Positions 8,254 through 18,197 are shown, counted from the first letter of the stretch. The stretch is DNA of 64,000 nucleotides from MFD04716-140 sp963703125 (GCA_963703125.1 OY969790.1:1922001-1986000); one strand, 5' to 3'. A program made the numbers and translations. The notes: a model not told the origin generated them from the letters alone.

Positions 8254-9654
8254 TTACCTCCAGCCTCCTCCAAGTGCTTGATATAGATCAACTATGGAAT
8301 TTAATTGTCCGTATTGGGAATTGATATAGTTTAGCTGTGAGTTTAAGGCATTTTGCCTTGCGGTCAACACCTCTAAGTAGTTGGCCAAACCGTTGTTCAA
8401 CAATTCCTCAGAATAATTTTCAGCTAGGTTATAGGCTTCCAGTTCCTTGGTACGGGCTTCCATCTTTTCAGTTTGGGCTTCGTAATTGTATAAGGCGTTC
8501 GAGACTTCCGCACTGGCCGTCAGATATGATTTTTTATAGGTTAAGAGTGCCTTCTCTTGTTGTGCCTGGGCAACCTCATATTGTGTTCTGATTTTGCGAT
8601 TATTTAAAATTGGCTGTGTCAGGGATCCGATCAAGTTGGTAAACAAAGAACTTGCATCTAACCATTTGTTCAATTGTAAACTTTGAAACCCGCTTGAGGC
8701 TGTGATTCCTAAAGACGGATAAAAACTACTTCTCGCAATATTGGTAAGTTCAAATGCATTGATGAGGCCGTATTCCGCTTGCATTATATCCGGCCTGTTC
8801 GATAATAACTGGGAGGGCACTCCGGTTTTTAATGGAGTATCTATTTTTTGGCTATCCAGATTGCTTCTTTCAATCGTGCGGCCTGGTTCACCCAATAAAA
8901 TACATAGGGCATTTTCAAGTAGTTTTATGTTGTTTTTTAAATCGATTAAAATGATTTCAGCAGTATGAAGCTGTGCTTCGGTTTGTTTTACGGCCACTTC
9001 GGTTACTTGCCCGGCATCCTTTAAAGCTATTGTAGTTTCAAGACTACTCTTTCTAGCTGCAATAGTTTCTTCGGTCACACTTTTTTGTTTATCAAGTGCC
9101 AAAAGTTGATAATATATTGAGGCAATCGATGCCACCAAATCGGTTTTTATGGCCTGATGCGCGGCAACACTTTGCAGATAAGAAGCACCTGAAGCACGTT
9201 TTGTGCTTCTGATTTTACCCCAAATATCGGCTTCCCATGATAAACTGGCCGATAGTTCATACTGCTCCAGAGCACCATTGAAGAAACTCCCGAATTGGCT
9301 ATTTTGAGAATTATCCGTTCTCGAATATTGGGCGGTACCCGTCAAAGTTGGAAAATACCCCGCTTTCCCTTGTTTTAAATAGGCCTGCGCGGAAGTTACG
9401 TTCTGAAGGGCGATCCGAACATCCAAATTGTTTGTAAGGCCCTTTTCAATATAGTTCCTTAAATGGCCATCCGTGAAAATTTCTTTCCAGGATATCAAGG
9501 CGATCGAAAGGCTGTCTTGAGGTAAATTTTCGGTCCTATAAAGACTTTCCGATTCCATATTGGGCCGTACATAGTCCTTTGCAACAAAACAGGACTGTAA
9601 TAATAATGGAGCGGAAAAGAGAATAACTATTTTATATATGTGGTATGTCTTCAT
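8254..9654 (-). CDS. Outer-membrane efflux lipoprotein (TolC/OprM, NodT type)
   Basis: A 466-residue outer-membrane channel of the RND system. The leader ends in LLLQSC, making it an OprM-type lipoprotein. Two tandem OEP repeats follow, each with long helices. Typical phrases are YVRPNM near the N-terminus, TGTAQYSRT, ELSASLSWEADIWGKIR (about 129-145), SNRPDIMQAEYGL (about 285-297), and YPSLGITASSGF. Its last residues contain YQALGGGWR, the usual NodT-family ending. It is the last gene of the four-gene minus-strand operon, 23 bases after the RND gene stop. Confidence 0.95.
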   Translation of the reverse strand: MKTYHIYKIVILFSAPLLLQSCFVAKDYVRPNMESESLYRTENLPQDSLSIALISWKEIFTDGHLRNYIEKGLTNNLDVRIALQNVTSAQAYLKQGKAGYFPTLTGTAQYSRTDNSQNSQFGSFFNGALEQYELSASLSWEADIWGKIRSTKRASGASYLQSVAAHQAIKTDLVASIASIYYQLLALDKQKSVTEETIAARKSSLETTIALKDAGQVTEVAVKQTEAQLHTAEIILIDLKNNIKLLENALCILLGEPGRTIERSNLDSQKIDTPLKTGVPSQLLSNRPDIMQAEYGLINAFELTNIARSSFYPSLGITASSGFQSLQLNKWLDASSLFTNLIGSLTQPILNNRKIRTQYEVAQAQQEKALLTYKKSYLTASAEVSNALYNYEAQTEKMEARTKELEAYNLAENYSEELLNNGLANYLEVLTARQNALNSQLNYINSQYGQLNSIVDLYQALGGGWR

Positions 9655-9677
9655 GGGTAATAAACTATAATTGACGC

Positions 9678-12600
9678 TTAAGCTTGGTTCATATCAATAT
9701 TGATTTCCTCCTCAGGTCTTCCACTGATCTTTTCTTGCAGGGCCTGGAAGACCACAAAGAGCACAGGAATAATAAAAACCCCTAGAAGGGTACCTATCAA
9801 CATTCCACCAACGGCGCTTAGACCTATGGATTGATTCCCTATGGCACCTATTCCCGTTGAAAGTGCCAATGGCAACAATCCAAAAATAAAGGCGAAAGAG
9901 GTCATGAGTATGGGCCGTAATCGGGCTTTGGCCCCATCAATTGCGGCATCGAACAAAGACATTCCGGCTTTTCTTCGCTGAAGAGCGAACTCAACGATAA
10001 GAATGGCGTTCTTTGCCAATAGTCCGATCAACATGATCAGGGCTATCTGGAAGTATATATTGTTTTCCAATCCGGCCAAATTGATAAATAAAATGGCCCC
10101 TGCAAGACCTACGGGTAGTGAAAGAAGAATGGCCATGGGCAGAATGTAACTCTCATATTGGGCACTCAACAGAAAATACACGAATACCAAACTCAATATA
10201 AAGATTAATATGGTTTCACTGCCCGAGTTGCTTTCTTCACGCGTAAGCCCGGAATAATCATACGTATAGGAATTGGGCAGTACTTGTGCGGCTACCTCTT
10301 CAATCGCGTTGATCGCATCACCGGTACTATAGCCAAGGTTGGGGACACCGCTAATTCTTACGGAGCTCAATAGGTTAAACCGATCCACCACTTCAGGGCC
10401 ATAAATTTTCTTGAGACTTACAAACTGGCTTATGGATACCGATTCCCCAGTATTGTTGGTCACAAAAATATGGTTCAGGGAACTTTCATTGGCACGATCT
10501 TCTGGCTTGGCCTGGATCATTACACGATATTGTTTTCCGAATTTATTGAAATCAGTGGTATACAGGCCACCATAAAACCCTTGTAGTGTGTTCAGGATAT
10601 CGGTCATGGAAAGACCCGCCGTTTTCACTTTTTCCAAATCCACATCCAATTGATATTGTGGGAAATTGGGGTCAAACTGACTTATGGCATATTCAATTTC
10701 CGGCCTTGAATTAAGGGCATCCAAGAATTGATTTTTCACTTCGTTTATTGCCAACCAATCATCAGTTCCTTTATTTTGTAATTGTACCTCAAAGCCCGAA
10801 GAGGTCCCAAAACCTTGAATACTTGGAGGGGTAAAGTAAATGATGGTCGCATCTTTGAATGAAGCGGTGATGCCAAAAAGTTTTTTGATCGTTGCATCAA
10901 CTGATTGTGACTCTTCTTTTCTTTGGCTCCAATCTTTGAGCTTCATAATCGAAAAGGCATATGAACCTGCACTAACCCTGTTCAGTAAACTAAAACCGGC
11001 AACGCTCATTCGCGCATCAATAATATCCATTGATCCGTAAATGGAATCCAATTTCATCACGGTCTCCTCGGTCTTTTCCAAAGTAGTGCCTGGTGGAAGG
11101 CTCACATTGGCGAAAATAATACCTCGGTCTTCATTGGGCACGAATCCTGATGGTGTAGTCTTAAAAAGAAATATGGCCAAGGCACTGAAAACCACTAAGA
11201 GCAAAACGGTTATCCATTTTCGTTTGAGCAGCGTGTTGATGGTGTTCGTGTACTTGGTGGTAATGGCATTGAAACCTTTATTGAAGGAATTAAAAAACCT
11301 TGCCTTAAGGCCTTTTTTAGGTTCAGAATGTGATTCATGGGGCTTTAGGAACAAGGCGGCCAAAGCCGGACTGAGCGTAAGGGCGTTTACTGCAGAGATC
11401 AAGATGGCAACGGCCAACGTAATACCGAATTGCTGATAAAAGACCCCGGAAGAACCTTGTATGAAAGACACCGGAATGAATACGGCCGACATTACCAAGG
11501 TAATGGAAATAATGGCCCCTGAAATTTCGCCCATGGCAGATTTGGTGGCGACCTTTGCAGAGGTTGCACCATTTTCCAGCTTTGCATGAACCGCCTCAAC
11601 CACAACAATGGCATCATCGACCACTATCCCTATTGCAAGGATCATGGCGAACAATGTGAGCATGTTTATAGAGTACCCAAAAAGTTCTAAAAAGAAGAAC
11701 GTTCCAATAATGGCCACAGGAACGGCTATTGCAGGGATAAGGGTCGACCTAAAATCCTGAAGAAAAACGAAGACCACCAAGAAAACCAGAATAAAGGCCT
11801 CAATTAAGGTTTGGACCACATGGTCTATGGAAGCATCCAGGAAGTCTTTGGAATTGAAGGGAATTACATAATCCAGCCCTTTTGGAAAATCCGCTTTGCT
11901 TTCTTCCAAAATATTTTCTACCTCGTCAATAATCTCTTTGGCATTTGACCCTGAAGTTTGATACACGCCAACCGCAACCCCGGGATTCCCCATTCCAGTA
12001 TTTGTTCTGGCATAATTCAAGGCACCCAATTCTATGTTGGCAACATCTTTTAAACGTAGGAAGCCGCCATCTTTTGTAGTCTTGAGAATTATGTTTTCAT
12101 ATTCGGCAACTTCTGAAAGACGCCCTTTATATTTAATCACATACTCATATATTCCCTTGGCATTTTCACCTATTTTTCCAGTCGCCGCTTCCCTATTCTG
12201 TTCTTGCAGTGCAGATTGAATATCGCTGGGGCTCAATTTATACAAGGCCATTTTATCTGGATCGATCCATATTCGCATGGAATAGTCCTTAGAACCAAAA
12301 ACATTTACGTTACCAACCCCGTTTACCCTTTGTAGTTTGGGCACCAAATTAATTTTGGCATAGTTCTCCACAAAAGTGGCATCGAAGTCCTCATTTTTTG
12401 AAAATATCGAAAAGAAAAGCAAAGCACTATTCTGCGACTTACGAGTGGTAACCCCTGTGTTTACAACTGTTTGTGGTAATAAACTGCTGGCCCTTGAAAC
12501 CCTGTTCTGTACGTTTACTGCCGCAATATCCGGGTCAACACCCAGTTTGAAGAAAACACTTATACTTGCTGTCCCGTCATTACTGGCAGAAGAGGTCATA

Positions 12601-12830
12601 TAAGTCATTCCCTCCACTCCGTTTATCTGCTCTTCCAAGGGAATCACTACACTATTCAAAACCGTTTCCGCGCTGGCACCTGTATAGTTGGCGGTTACTT
12701 GAACGGTAGGAGGTGCTATTTCGGGATATTGCTCAATGGGAAGTGTTACCAAACCAAGTACACCTAGGATAAGTATTATAATTGATATTACCGTGGATAG
12801 TACAGGGCGATCTATAAATTTTTGGAACAT
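9678..12830 (-). CDS. RND multidrug efflux transporter, HAE1/AcrB family
   Basis: A 1050-residue inner-membrane proton-driven pump with twelve expected transmembrane helices and two large periplasmic loops. FIDRPVLSTVISIIILILG starts TM1. The proton-relay Asp pair is in the TM4 phrase GIVVDDAIVVVE (about residues 405-416), and the matching Lys in LLAKNAILIVEFA of TM10. Length and motifs match AcrB/MexB rather than heavy-metal pumps. It should assemble with the adaptor encoded 40 bases upstream and the channel encoded downstream. Substrates are unknown. The reading frame is intact. Confidence 0.97.
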   Translation of the reverse strand: MFQKFIDRPVLSTVISIIILILGVLGLVTLPIEQYPEIAPPTVQVTANYTGASAETVLNSVVIPLEEQINGVEGMTYMTSSASNDGTASISVFFKLGVDPDIAAVNVQNRVSRASSLLPQTVVNTGVTTRKSQNSALLFFSIFSKNEDFDATFVENYAKINLVPKLQRVNGVGNVNVFGSKDYSMRIWIDPDKMALYKLSPSDIQSALQEQNREAATGKIGENAKGIYEYVIKYKGRLSEVAEYENIILKTTKDGGFLRLKDVANIELGALNYARTNTGMGNPGVAVGVYQTSGSNAKEIIDEVENILEESKADFPKGLDYVIPFNSKDFLDASIDHVVQTLIEAFILVFLVVFVFLQDFRSTLIPAIAVPVAIIGTFFFLELFGYSINMLTLFAMILAIGIVVDDAIVVVEAVHAKLENGATSAKVATKSAMGEISGAIISITLVMSAVFIPVSFIQGSSGVFYQQFGITLAVAILISAVNALTLSPALAALFLKPHESHSEPKKGLKARFFNSFNKGFNAITTKYTNTINTLLKRKWITVLLLVVFSALAIFLFKTTPSGFVPNEDRGIIFANVSLPPGTTLEKTEETVMKLDSIYGSMDIIDARMSVAGFSLLNRVSAGSYAFSIMKLKDWSQRKEESQSVDATIKKLFGITASFKDATIIYFTPPSIQGFGTSSGFEVQLQNKGTDDWLAINEVKNQFLDALNSRPEIEYAISQFDPNFPQYQLDVDLEKVKTAGLSMTDILNTLQGFYGGLYTTDFNKFGKQYRVMIQAKPEDRANESSLNHIFVTNNTGESVSISQFVSLKKIYGPEVVDRFNLLSSVRISGVPNLGYSTGDAINAIEEVAAQVLPNSYTYDYSGLTREESNSGSETILIFILSLVFVYFLLSAQYESYILPMAILLSLPVGLAGAILFINLAGLENNIYFQIALIMLIGLLAKNAILIVEFALQRRKAGMSLFDAAIDGAKARLRPILMTSFAFIFGLLPLALSTGIGAIGNQSIGLSAVGGMLIGTLLGVFIIPVLFVVFQALQEKISGRPEEEINIDMNQA

Positions 12831-12870
12831 GGAATTCGGTTTGTAAAGTTCTTTTTAAATGAAAGGCATA

Positions 12871-13950
12871 TTAATTTATAGGTGATATAATCTGACCGTC
12901 CTTTAGCTTTGAAACACCTTCTGTCACTATAACCATGCCCTCCTCCAATCCTGTCTTTACCAAAAAAGTATCACTCGTTTGCGCTTCGATCTGTATGGGC
13001 TTGCCAATTACCTTATTTTCTTTATCCACAATGAAAATCATTTTATTTCCTTGGATATCTACCGTAGCGGTCTGAGGGATTTGGAACACATTATTTGATG
13101 CCACCGGTATTTTTATTTGTCCGGTGCTTCCTGAACTCAGCAAATTGTCCGGATTCTTAAAATCAGCTCTAACAGTTACGCTTCCGGTAGTGCCATTTAT
13201 GATGTTGTTCACCATTTTGATTTTGCCTTTTAATGGATAGCTCTCACCATTGATCATAACCAATTCAACCTCCGGTTCCTGATTCAATCTAAGTTGGCCC
13301 CCATCTTTGTTTTTTGCTGATTGCTTCATATTTAGAAGTTCCCTTTCATTAAGGGAGAAATAGGCACGCACCTCACTAATATCAGAGACCTCTGTCATGG
13401 GTTGCGCCATAGTATTACTTACCAATGTCCCCACTTTATAAGGAATTGTTCCTATATAACCCTCTGACGGACTAGTTATTCTTGAATAGTTGATATTGGC
13501 CGCAAGACTTTCATAGTAGCTTTTAGCCTGCAAAAGCTTGGCTTTGGCTGTTTCTAATTGAATACTGCTTATTATCCCTTTTTCAACCAGGGGAATAAGT
13601 TTGTCTACCTCAACTTGCGCCACATTGACCGATGCTTTGGCGGCATTTGCATCTTGGTTAAGGCTTTGGGTTTCCAACTTAAAAAGAAGCTGACCCTTTT
13701 TTACTTTTTGACCTTCCTCAACATAAATCTCTTGGACATAACCAGAAACCTTTGGCCAAATTTCCACATTTTGCTTTCCCTGGATAGTGGTAGCATATGT
13801 ATTATATGTGGTTACATCCTGTTTTTTGAGTGTGGTTACTTTTAAGGTTTGGGGAGTGGATGGTCCAGATTGTTGTTGTGTACTCTTGTCGACACAGGAT
13901 ATAGTTGCAATTAGCAACAGTATATAAAGGATGTGATTTGTTATTTTCAT
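12871..13950 (-). CDS. RND efflux periplasmic adaptor (membrane fusion protein)
   Basis: A 359-residue HlyD/AcrA-family adaptor bridging the RND pump and outer-membrane channel. The leader ends ATISC, giving a lipid-anchored protein. A biotinyl-lipoyl half-motif VSGYVQEIYVEEGQKVKKGQ begins near residue 70, a helical hairpin follows at about 98-150, and the second lipoyl half is ITSPSEGYIGTIPYKVG. The beta-barrel and membrane-proximal domains complete the C-terminus (TVDIQGNKMIFIVDKENKV). It is second in the operon, 57 bases after the gbsR-like gene, and has the usual gene order adaptor-pump-channel. Confidence 0.95.
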   Translation of the reverse strand: MKITNHILYILLLIATISCVDKSTQQQSGPSTPQTLKVTTLKKQDVTTYNTYATTIQGKQNVEIWPKVSGYVQEIYVEEGQKVKKGQLLFKLETQSLNQDANAAKASVNVAQVEVDKLIPLVEKGIISSIQLETAKAKLLQAKSYYESLAANINYSRITSPSEGYIGTIPYKVGTLVSNTMAQPMTEVSDISEVRAYFSLNERELLNMKQSAKNKDGGQLRLNQEPEVELVMINGESYPLKGKIKMVNNIINGTTGSVTVRADFKNPDNLLSSGSTGQIKIPVASNNVFQIPQTATVDIQGNKMIFIVDKENKVIGKPIQIEAQTSDTFLVKTGLEEGMVIVTEGVSKLKDGQIISPIN

Positions 13951-14007
13951 AAATATTGGGATTGTAGAAAGTTTTTTGACTGTAATAACTTTTGGTAAGT
14001 ACGATAA

Positions 14008-14499
14008 TTATATTTTGTTAAGTTTTGTTTTTTGTAGTTCTTCAATGGTCGCTTTTAGGAGCTTTTCATTTTCATCAATGTATTTCAAGAAAATTTTTGT
14101 CTTAGGACTGTTCTCCTTATATTTTTTAGCGTTGTTTTCCTTATTGAATTCTTGAACTTTCATAATGACTTGTCGTTCGTTTTCGGCATTTTTTAGGTTA
14201 TCGGTCAACTTATTAAGGAAAAAGCTGTTTTTTTCAGATAAATTAAAGTATCGTTTTCTGTCCCCGGGTTTTGTAAAATAGGCGATTATCCCCATTTTTA
14301 AGAGGAGATTCAGAGAAGTGGAGATAGAGCTTTTACTGGCTTCCCGTTTCGTGATACATTCTTCAAATGTTAAACCATCTTCCTCCGTTAAAATGAGTGA
14401 GGAATATATGCGTGCTGCCAACGGGGGAAAATCGTAGGTATTCTCAAAATGTACACCAAGTTCCTCAATTAAGCTTTGTTTTTTCTGCTCTTTAGACAT
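14008..14499 (-). CDS. GbsR/MarR-family transcriptional regulator of the efflux operon
   Basis: A 163-residue winged-helix regulator. The N-terminal FPPLAARIYSSLILTEEDGLTFEE is typical of the GbsR family. The recognition helix lies in EASKSSISTSLNLLLKMGII (about 68-87) and the wing in PGDRKRYFNL. The C-terminal half is a Lys/Glu-rich helix probably used for dimerisation. It heads the adaptor/RND/channel operon on the minus strand, and a perfect inverted repeat covers the putative -7 element in front of it, indicating autorepression of the whole operon. The inducer is unknown. Confidence 0.9.
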   Translation of the reverse strand: MSKEQKKQSLIEELGVHFENTYDFPPLAARIYSSLILTEEDGLTFEECITKREASKSSISTSLNLLLKMGIIAYFTKPGDRKRYFNLSEKNSFFLNKLTDNLKNAENERQVIMKVQEFNKENNAKKYKENSPKTKIFLKYIDENEKLLKATIEELQKTKLNKI

Positions 14500-14514
14500 T
14501 TAATTTGGTATAAA

Positions 14515-14550
14515 ACGATACAAATGTATCGTTGGTTCGGAACAAACAAA
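14515..14550 (-). promoter_or_regulatory. Promoter and operator of the gbsR/RND efflux operon
   Basis: A perfect 18-base inverted repeat (ACGATACA, AA, TGTATCGT) occupies 14515-14532, 16-33 bases before the regulator ATG. Read on the minus strand it contains TACATTTG (14521-14528), a match to the Bacteroidota -7 consensus TAnnTTTG. TTTG at 14547-14550 lies 18 bases further upstream and can serve as the -33 element. A dimer bound to the palindrome would block RNA polymerase, so autorepression is the simplest reading. Confidence 0.75.
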
Positions 14551-14693
14551 ACTAAAGAAGCATAAATTTTTCTTAAATAAAACCCAATTAAACTATTGGG
14601 ACATCAAAGGCGCAATATTTACTTGATTATTAAAACTAAGGGCGAAAAACCAACGAATCTGTACTAAAGAATATTTGAAGATTGTACACGACT

Positions 14694-15089
14694 TTATTTT
14701 GCGAGAACCCCTTCTTTGTCGATCAGTGGAATATGAATAAGGGCATCCTCCCTAACAGAGTTTTTTTCAAATAAAAATCTGCGTTCAAATAGTTTGCCAT
14801 CTGCATAAAAAGTCACAAAGAATTCGTTTTCAAGATTAAGCACATCTTCTTGTAACAGTTCAATTTTTTCGAATGACTTGGCGGCTACTACTCCTATTCC
14901 ATGGCGCATCGTAGAAGTTTTTTGGTCGCCATCATATCCCTTTGATACGATGAGTACCATGTCTATTTGAGAAGTACGATTATTGAGAATATAGGCATTC
15001 CAGTCTTTTGACAGAAAATCATCATTCCATTCATGAACGATGGCTACATATACGTCTTTGGCAATGGGAATTTCTATGTCTTTCTTCAA
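14694..15089 (-). CDS. Conserved hypothetical protein next to pheS
   Basis: A 131-residue soluble protein with no signal peptide or membrane segment. It looks like a small beta-rich domain (YVAIVHEWNDDF, WNAYILNN, VLIVSKGYDG, FFVTFYADGKLFERRF). I do not recognise a named domain. The gene begins nine bases after the pheS stop on the same strand, so it is probably translated from the pheS transcript. An extended Asn/Asp/Glu-rich surface suggests a cytoplasmic protein. No function is proposed. Confidence 0.65.
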   Translation of the reverse strand: MKKDIEIPIAKDVYVAIVHEWNDDFLSKDWNAYILNNRTSQIDMVLIVSKGYDGDQKTSTMRHGIGVVAAKSFEKIELLQEDVLNLENEFFVTFYADGKLFERRFLFEKNSVREDALIHIPLIDKEGVLAK

Positions 15090-15098
15090 AACGAAATT

Positions 15099-16118
15099 TT
15101 ATAAGGCACTTTTAAATTGTTCAAGGAACCGAACGTCATTTTCACTTAAAAGCCTAATGTCAGAAATTTGGTGAAGCAGCAATGCAATCCTATCTATACC
15201 CATTCCAAAAGCAAAACCCGAATACTCATCCGGATTTATTCCGCAGTTCTTCAATACATTGGGGTCTACCATTCCGCAGCCCATAATTTCCAACCAACCG
15301 GTTCCCTTGGTCATTCTATAATCGGTTTCAGTTTCCAAACCCCAATACACATCAACTTCTGCGCTGGGCTCAGTAAACGGAAAATAAGATGGGCGAAGGC
15401 GTATTTTTGATTTTCCGAACAGCTCATTTGTAAAGAACTGAAGTGTCTGTTTCAAATCGGCGAAAGAAACATCCTTATCAATATACAATCCCTCAACTTG
15501 ATGAAAAAAGCAATGGGATCGAGCTGAAATTGCCTCGTTCCTATACACTCTGCCAGGAGAAATGGTCCTGATAGGAGGTTTATTATTCTCCATATAGCGC
15601 ACTTGTACCGATGAAGTATGGGTGCGCAGTAAAATATCGGGATCGGTCTGAATAAAGAAAGTGTCCTGCATATCCCTAGCAGGATGATATTCAGGAAGGT
15701 TTAAAGCGGTAAAATTATGCCAATCATCTTCAATTTCGGGACCCTCTGAAACATTGAAGCCTATTCTTGAAAATATATCGATGATCTGGTTTTTGACAAT
15801 TGAGATGGGATGCCTTGAGCCTAGTTCAACTGAGGCTCCAGGACGGGTCAAATCTCCATACGTACCAGTATCATCCGAATCATTTTCCAATGAGGATTTT
15901 AGCGAATTTACCTTTTCATTGGCGAGCGTCTTGAATTTATTGATTATCCGTCCAAAATCTTTTTTCTGTTCATTGGGAACATTTTTGAACTCGAGCAAAA
16001 AATCATTCAATAATCCTTTTTTGCCAATGTATTTAATTCGAAAAGCCTCAACCTTGTCCAATGAATCAGCAGTAAACTTTTCAACCTCGGCGATATGCTC
16101 TTTTATCCTTTCGATCAT
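15099..16118 (-). CDS. pheS: Phenylalanine-tRNA ligase alpha subunit
   Basis: A 339-residue class II aminoacyl-tRNA synthetase subunit that charges tRNA-Phe as an alpha2-beta2 complex. The N-terminal coiled-coil domain (residues 1-95) ends in TYGDLTRPGA. The catalytic core shows RHPISIVKNQIIDIF (motif 1), RVYRNEAISARSHCFFHQVEG (motif 2, about 194-214) and GFAFGMGIDRIALLLH (motif 3). The length is typical for bacterial PheS. The beta subunit is not in the window, as is usual when pheS and pheT are unlinked in Bacteroidota. Confidence 0.97.
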   Translation of the reverse strand: MIERIKEHIAEVEKFTADSLDKVEAFRIKYIGKKGLLNDFLLEFKNVPNEQKKDFGRIINKFKTLANEKVNSLKSSLENDSDDTGTYGDLTRPGASVELGSRHPISIVKNQIIDIFSRIGFNVSEGPEIEDDWHNFTALNLPEYHPARDMQDTFFIQTDPDILLRTHTSSVQVRYMENNKPPIRTISPGRVYRNEAISARSHCFFHQVEGLYIDKDVSFADLKQTLQFFTNELFGKSKIRLRPSYFPFTEPSAEVDVYWGLETETDYRMTKGTGWLEIMGCGMVDPNVLKNCGINPDEYSGFAFGMGIDRIALLLHQISDIRLLSENDVRFLEQFKSAL

Positions 16119-16135
16119 AATTGGAACTAAGTGTA

Positions 16136-16143
16136 CAAATTTA
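16136..16143 (-). promoter_or_regulatory. Possible -7 promoter element upstream of pheS
   Basis: On the minus strand the sequence reads TAAATTTG, matching TAnnTTTG, 18 bases before the pheS ATG. No good TTG element lies at the expected upstream spacing, so this is only a weak call. Confidence 0.3.
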
Positions 16144-16224
16144 AAACTTTATACATTTTAATAGGATAAATAAGGTAAAATAAAGAACCACACTTGGGAA
16201 TCGGTGAGGTTTATGTGAAGTTCG

Positions 16225-18102
16225 TTATGAACTAACCGGCAATTGGTCCTTAACATTTGCTTTAACCCAATTCAAACACTCTTCAAAAGTCTCGAATATA
16301 TGTTCTTCAGGAACTAGATTTGGTATAAGGTCTACCCGCTCCATCATATATCTAGGTTGCCTTAGGACATCAACGAACAAAATATTCATGCCGGATTTTC
16401 GCAAATCTATCAATACATCTTCCAAGGCATACAACCCGGATTGGTTCATGTACTGCATTCTATCCATTCGTATAATTACGGTAGAGGCACTTCTTGGTAT
16501 TTGATTGGCAAGTGCTTGAAACTCACTTGTTGACCCAAAGAACAAAGGCCCTTTGATATGTTTTATGAATACTTCTTCCTTGAGAGTTTTAGGAAAATTC
16601 TTTTCGTCGGCCCAACCCTCTTCCTTTATCAACGCCTTTACATCCGATCTCTCAGCCGTAAGGTCCCCCATTTTTTTCATGAACATCAATGAGGCAATAA
16701 CGAGCCCAACACCTACCGCATAAACGAGGTTCCATATAGAGGAAAGTATCATAACGGTTAACATTATAAGCACTTCCGAGCTCAATTTTAATGGGCCTAT
16801 TTTTAAATCTTTGGGCAAACTGGGAATGGCTTTAAGACCTTTATAGTCCATCACACCTATGCCCACGGTAACTAAGATTCCGGCAAGAACCGCAGCGGGA
16901 ATTTTGGAAGCCACAGGCCCCAAGGCAAGCAAGATAAAGAGTAGCAAAACACCTGCGACCATTCCTGAAAGCCGGGTCTTTCCACCGGCATTTATATTCA
17001 CTACGGTGCGGATTGTGGCACCGGCGCCAGGAATTCCACCGAATAGGGCCGAAATACTATTGCCAATGCCCTGGCCAACCAACTCTTTATTGGGTTGATG
17101 CTTTGTTTTTGTCATGTTATCGGCAACCACCGATGTCAAAAGAGAATCGATTGCCCCTAAAAGTGCCAATGTCAAAGCGGTGAAGACATATGGGGTAATT
17201 GAACCAAGCTTGAATTCAGTAAAAATTTCCAAATGCGGAATCGGAAGTCCACTTGGTATTTGCTCAATGGGTCTATAGTCCAGACCAAAACCAAAGGCCA
17301 CGCCAGAAACAACCAAAAGTGCCACCAAAGCACTGGGAATAGCTGTTGTGATCCGTTTGAAGCCGTAAATAATTATTATGGTAGCTATGGCAAGAGCAAG
17401 TTCTAACCAGTTTATATTTTGCAATGCCCTCGGTAAAATTTTTAACGCACCGAGTACGCCTGAGGCTTCACTTTTTGCCAAGGTACTTGCCTCCTTGAGC
17501 ATATCTTCTTCTGTTATTAACTTGGCCCGTTTTACTGTTTCTTCGAAATTTTCAAGGACCAAAATACCTTCACCGGCTTCTTCCTTCAAAATATTGTCCA
17601 GAATAATTTCCTCGGCATGCGGTTTGAAACCATTCACATAATCGTAATCTTCTTTTGGATAATACCCAATTGCCGGTAAAATTTGTGTAACAAGTATTAT
17701 GACCCCAATAGCCGTCATAAAACCGGAAACGACAGGATACGGTATGTATCTAATATATTTTCCGATTCCCAAGAAACCCAAACCTATTTGCATCAGCCCA
17801 GCCAAAAGAAATATTGTTAGTATGGCCGGCAGGGCTTTTTCGACGCTTCCATCATTGATGGCCACAATACCTGCAATTACCACAATGCTAACTGCTGTCA
17901 TTGGCGCCGTAGGCCCAGATATTTGCGTATTTGTGCCACCGAACATGGCAGCGAAGAAACTGATAAAAATGGCCCCGTATAGGCCTGCACTTGGTCCCAA
18001 GCCGGAACTTACACCGAAAGCCAGTGCTAGAGGAAGAGCAACTATCCCCGCAGTTATACCACCAAAAAGGTCACCTTTAAAATTTGAGAAGAAGTTTTTC
18101 AT
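16225..18102 (-). CDS. SulP-family anion (probably bicarbonate) transporter with STAS domain
   Basis: A 625-residue inner-membrane transporter. The SulP core starts with GDLFGGITAGIVALPLALAFGV and shows the family motif GGTNTQISGPTAPM (about 54-67) and GGIPGAGATIRTVVN (about 353-367). A soluble insert of about 70 residues (near 150-220) interrupts the core between membrane segments. The C-terminal STAS domain (about 500-615) has RMDRMQYMNQSGLYALEDVL. SulP proteins carry sulfate, bicarbonate or dicarboxylates. Two beta carbonic anhydrases next door favour bicarbonate, as in BicA-like systems, but the substrate is not proven by sequence. Confidence 0.9.
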   Translation of the reverse strand: MKNFFSNFKGDLFGGITAGIVALPLALAFGVSSGLGPSAGLYGAIFISFFAAMFGGTNTQISGPTAPMTAVSIVVIAGIVAINDGSVEKALPAILTIFLLAGLMQIGLGFLGIGKYIRYIPYPVVSGFMTAIGVIILVTQILPAIGYYPKEDYDYVNGFKPHAEEIILDNILKEEAGEGILVLENFEETVKRAKLITEEDMLKEASTLAKSEASGVLGALKILPRALQNINWLELALAIATIIIIYGFKRITTAIPSALVALLVVSGVAFGFGLDYRPIEQIPSGLPIPHLEIFTEFKLGSITPYVFTALTLALLGAIDSLLTSVVADNMTKTKHQPNKELVGQGIGNSISALFGGIPGAGATIRTVVNINAGGKTRLSGMVAGVLLLFILLALGPVASKIPAAVLAGILVTVGIGVMDYKGLKAIPSLPKDLKIGPLKLSSEVLIMLTVMILSSIWNLVYAVGVGLVIASLMFMKKMGDLTAERSDVKALIKEEGWADEKNFPKTLKEEVFIKHIKGPLFFGSTSEFQALANQIPRSASTVIIRMDRMQYMNQSGLYALEDVLIDLRKSGMNILFVDVLRQPRYMMERVDLIPNLVPEEHIFETFEECLNWVKANVKDQLPVSS

Positions 18103-18197
18103 AGACCTTGGAAGTATCGCTAATATCTTGAAAGATAGTATTTTTTCGTATCAAAAAAGCCAATGCCTTCCATTGACTTTCCTTCAAAGCAATTTCC

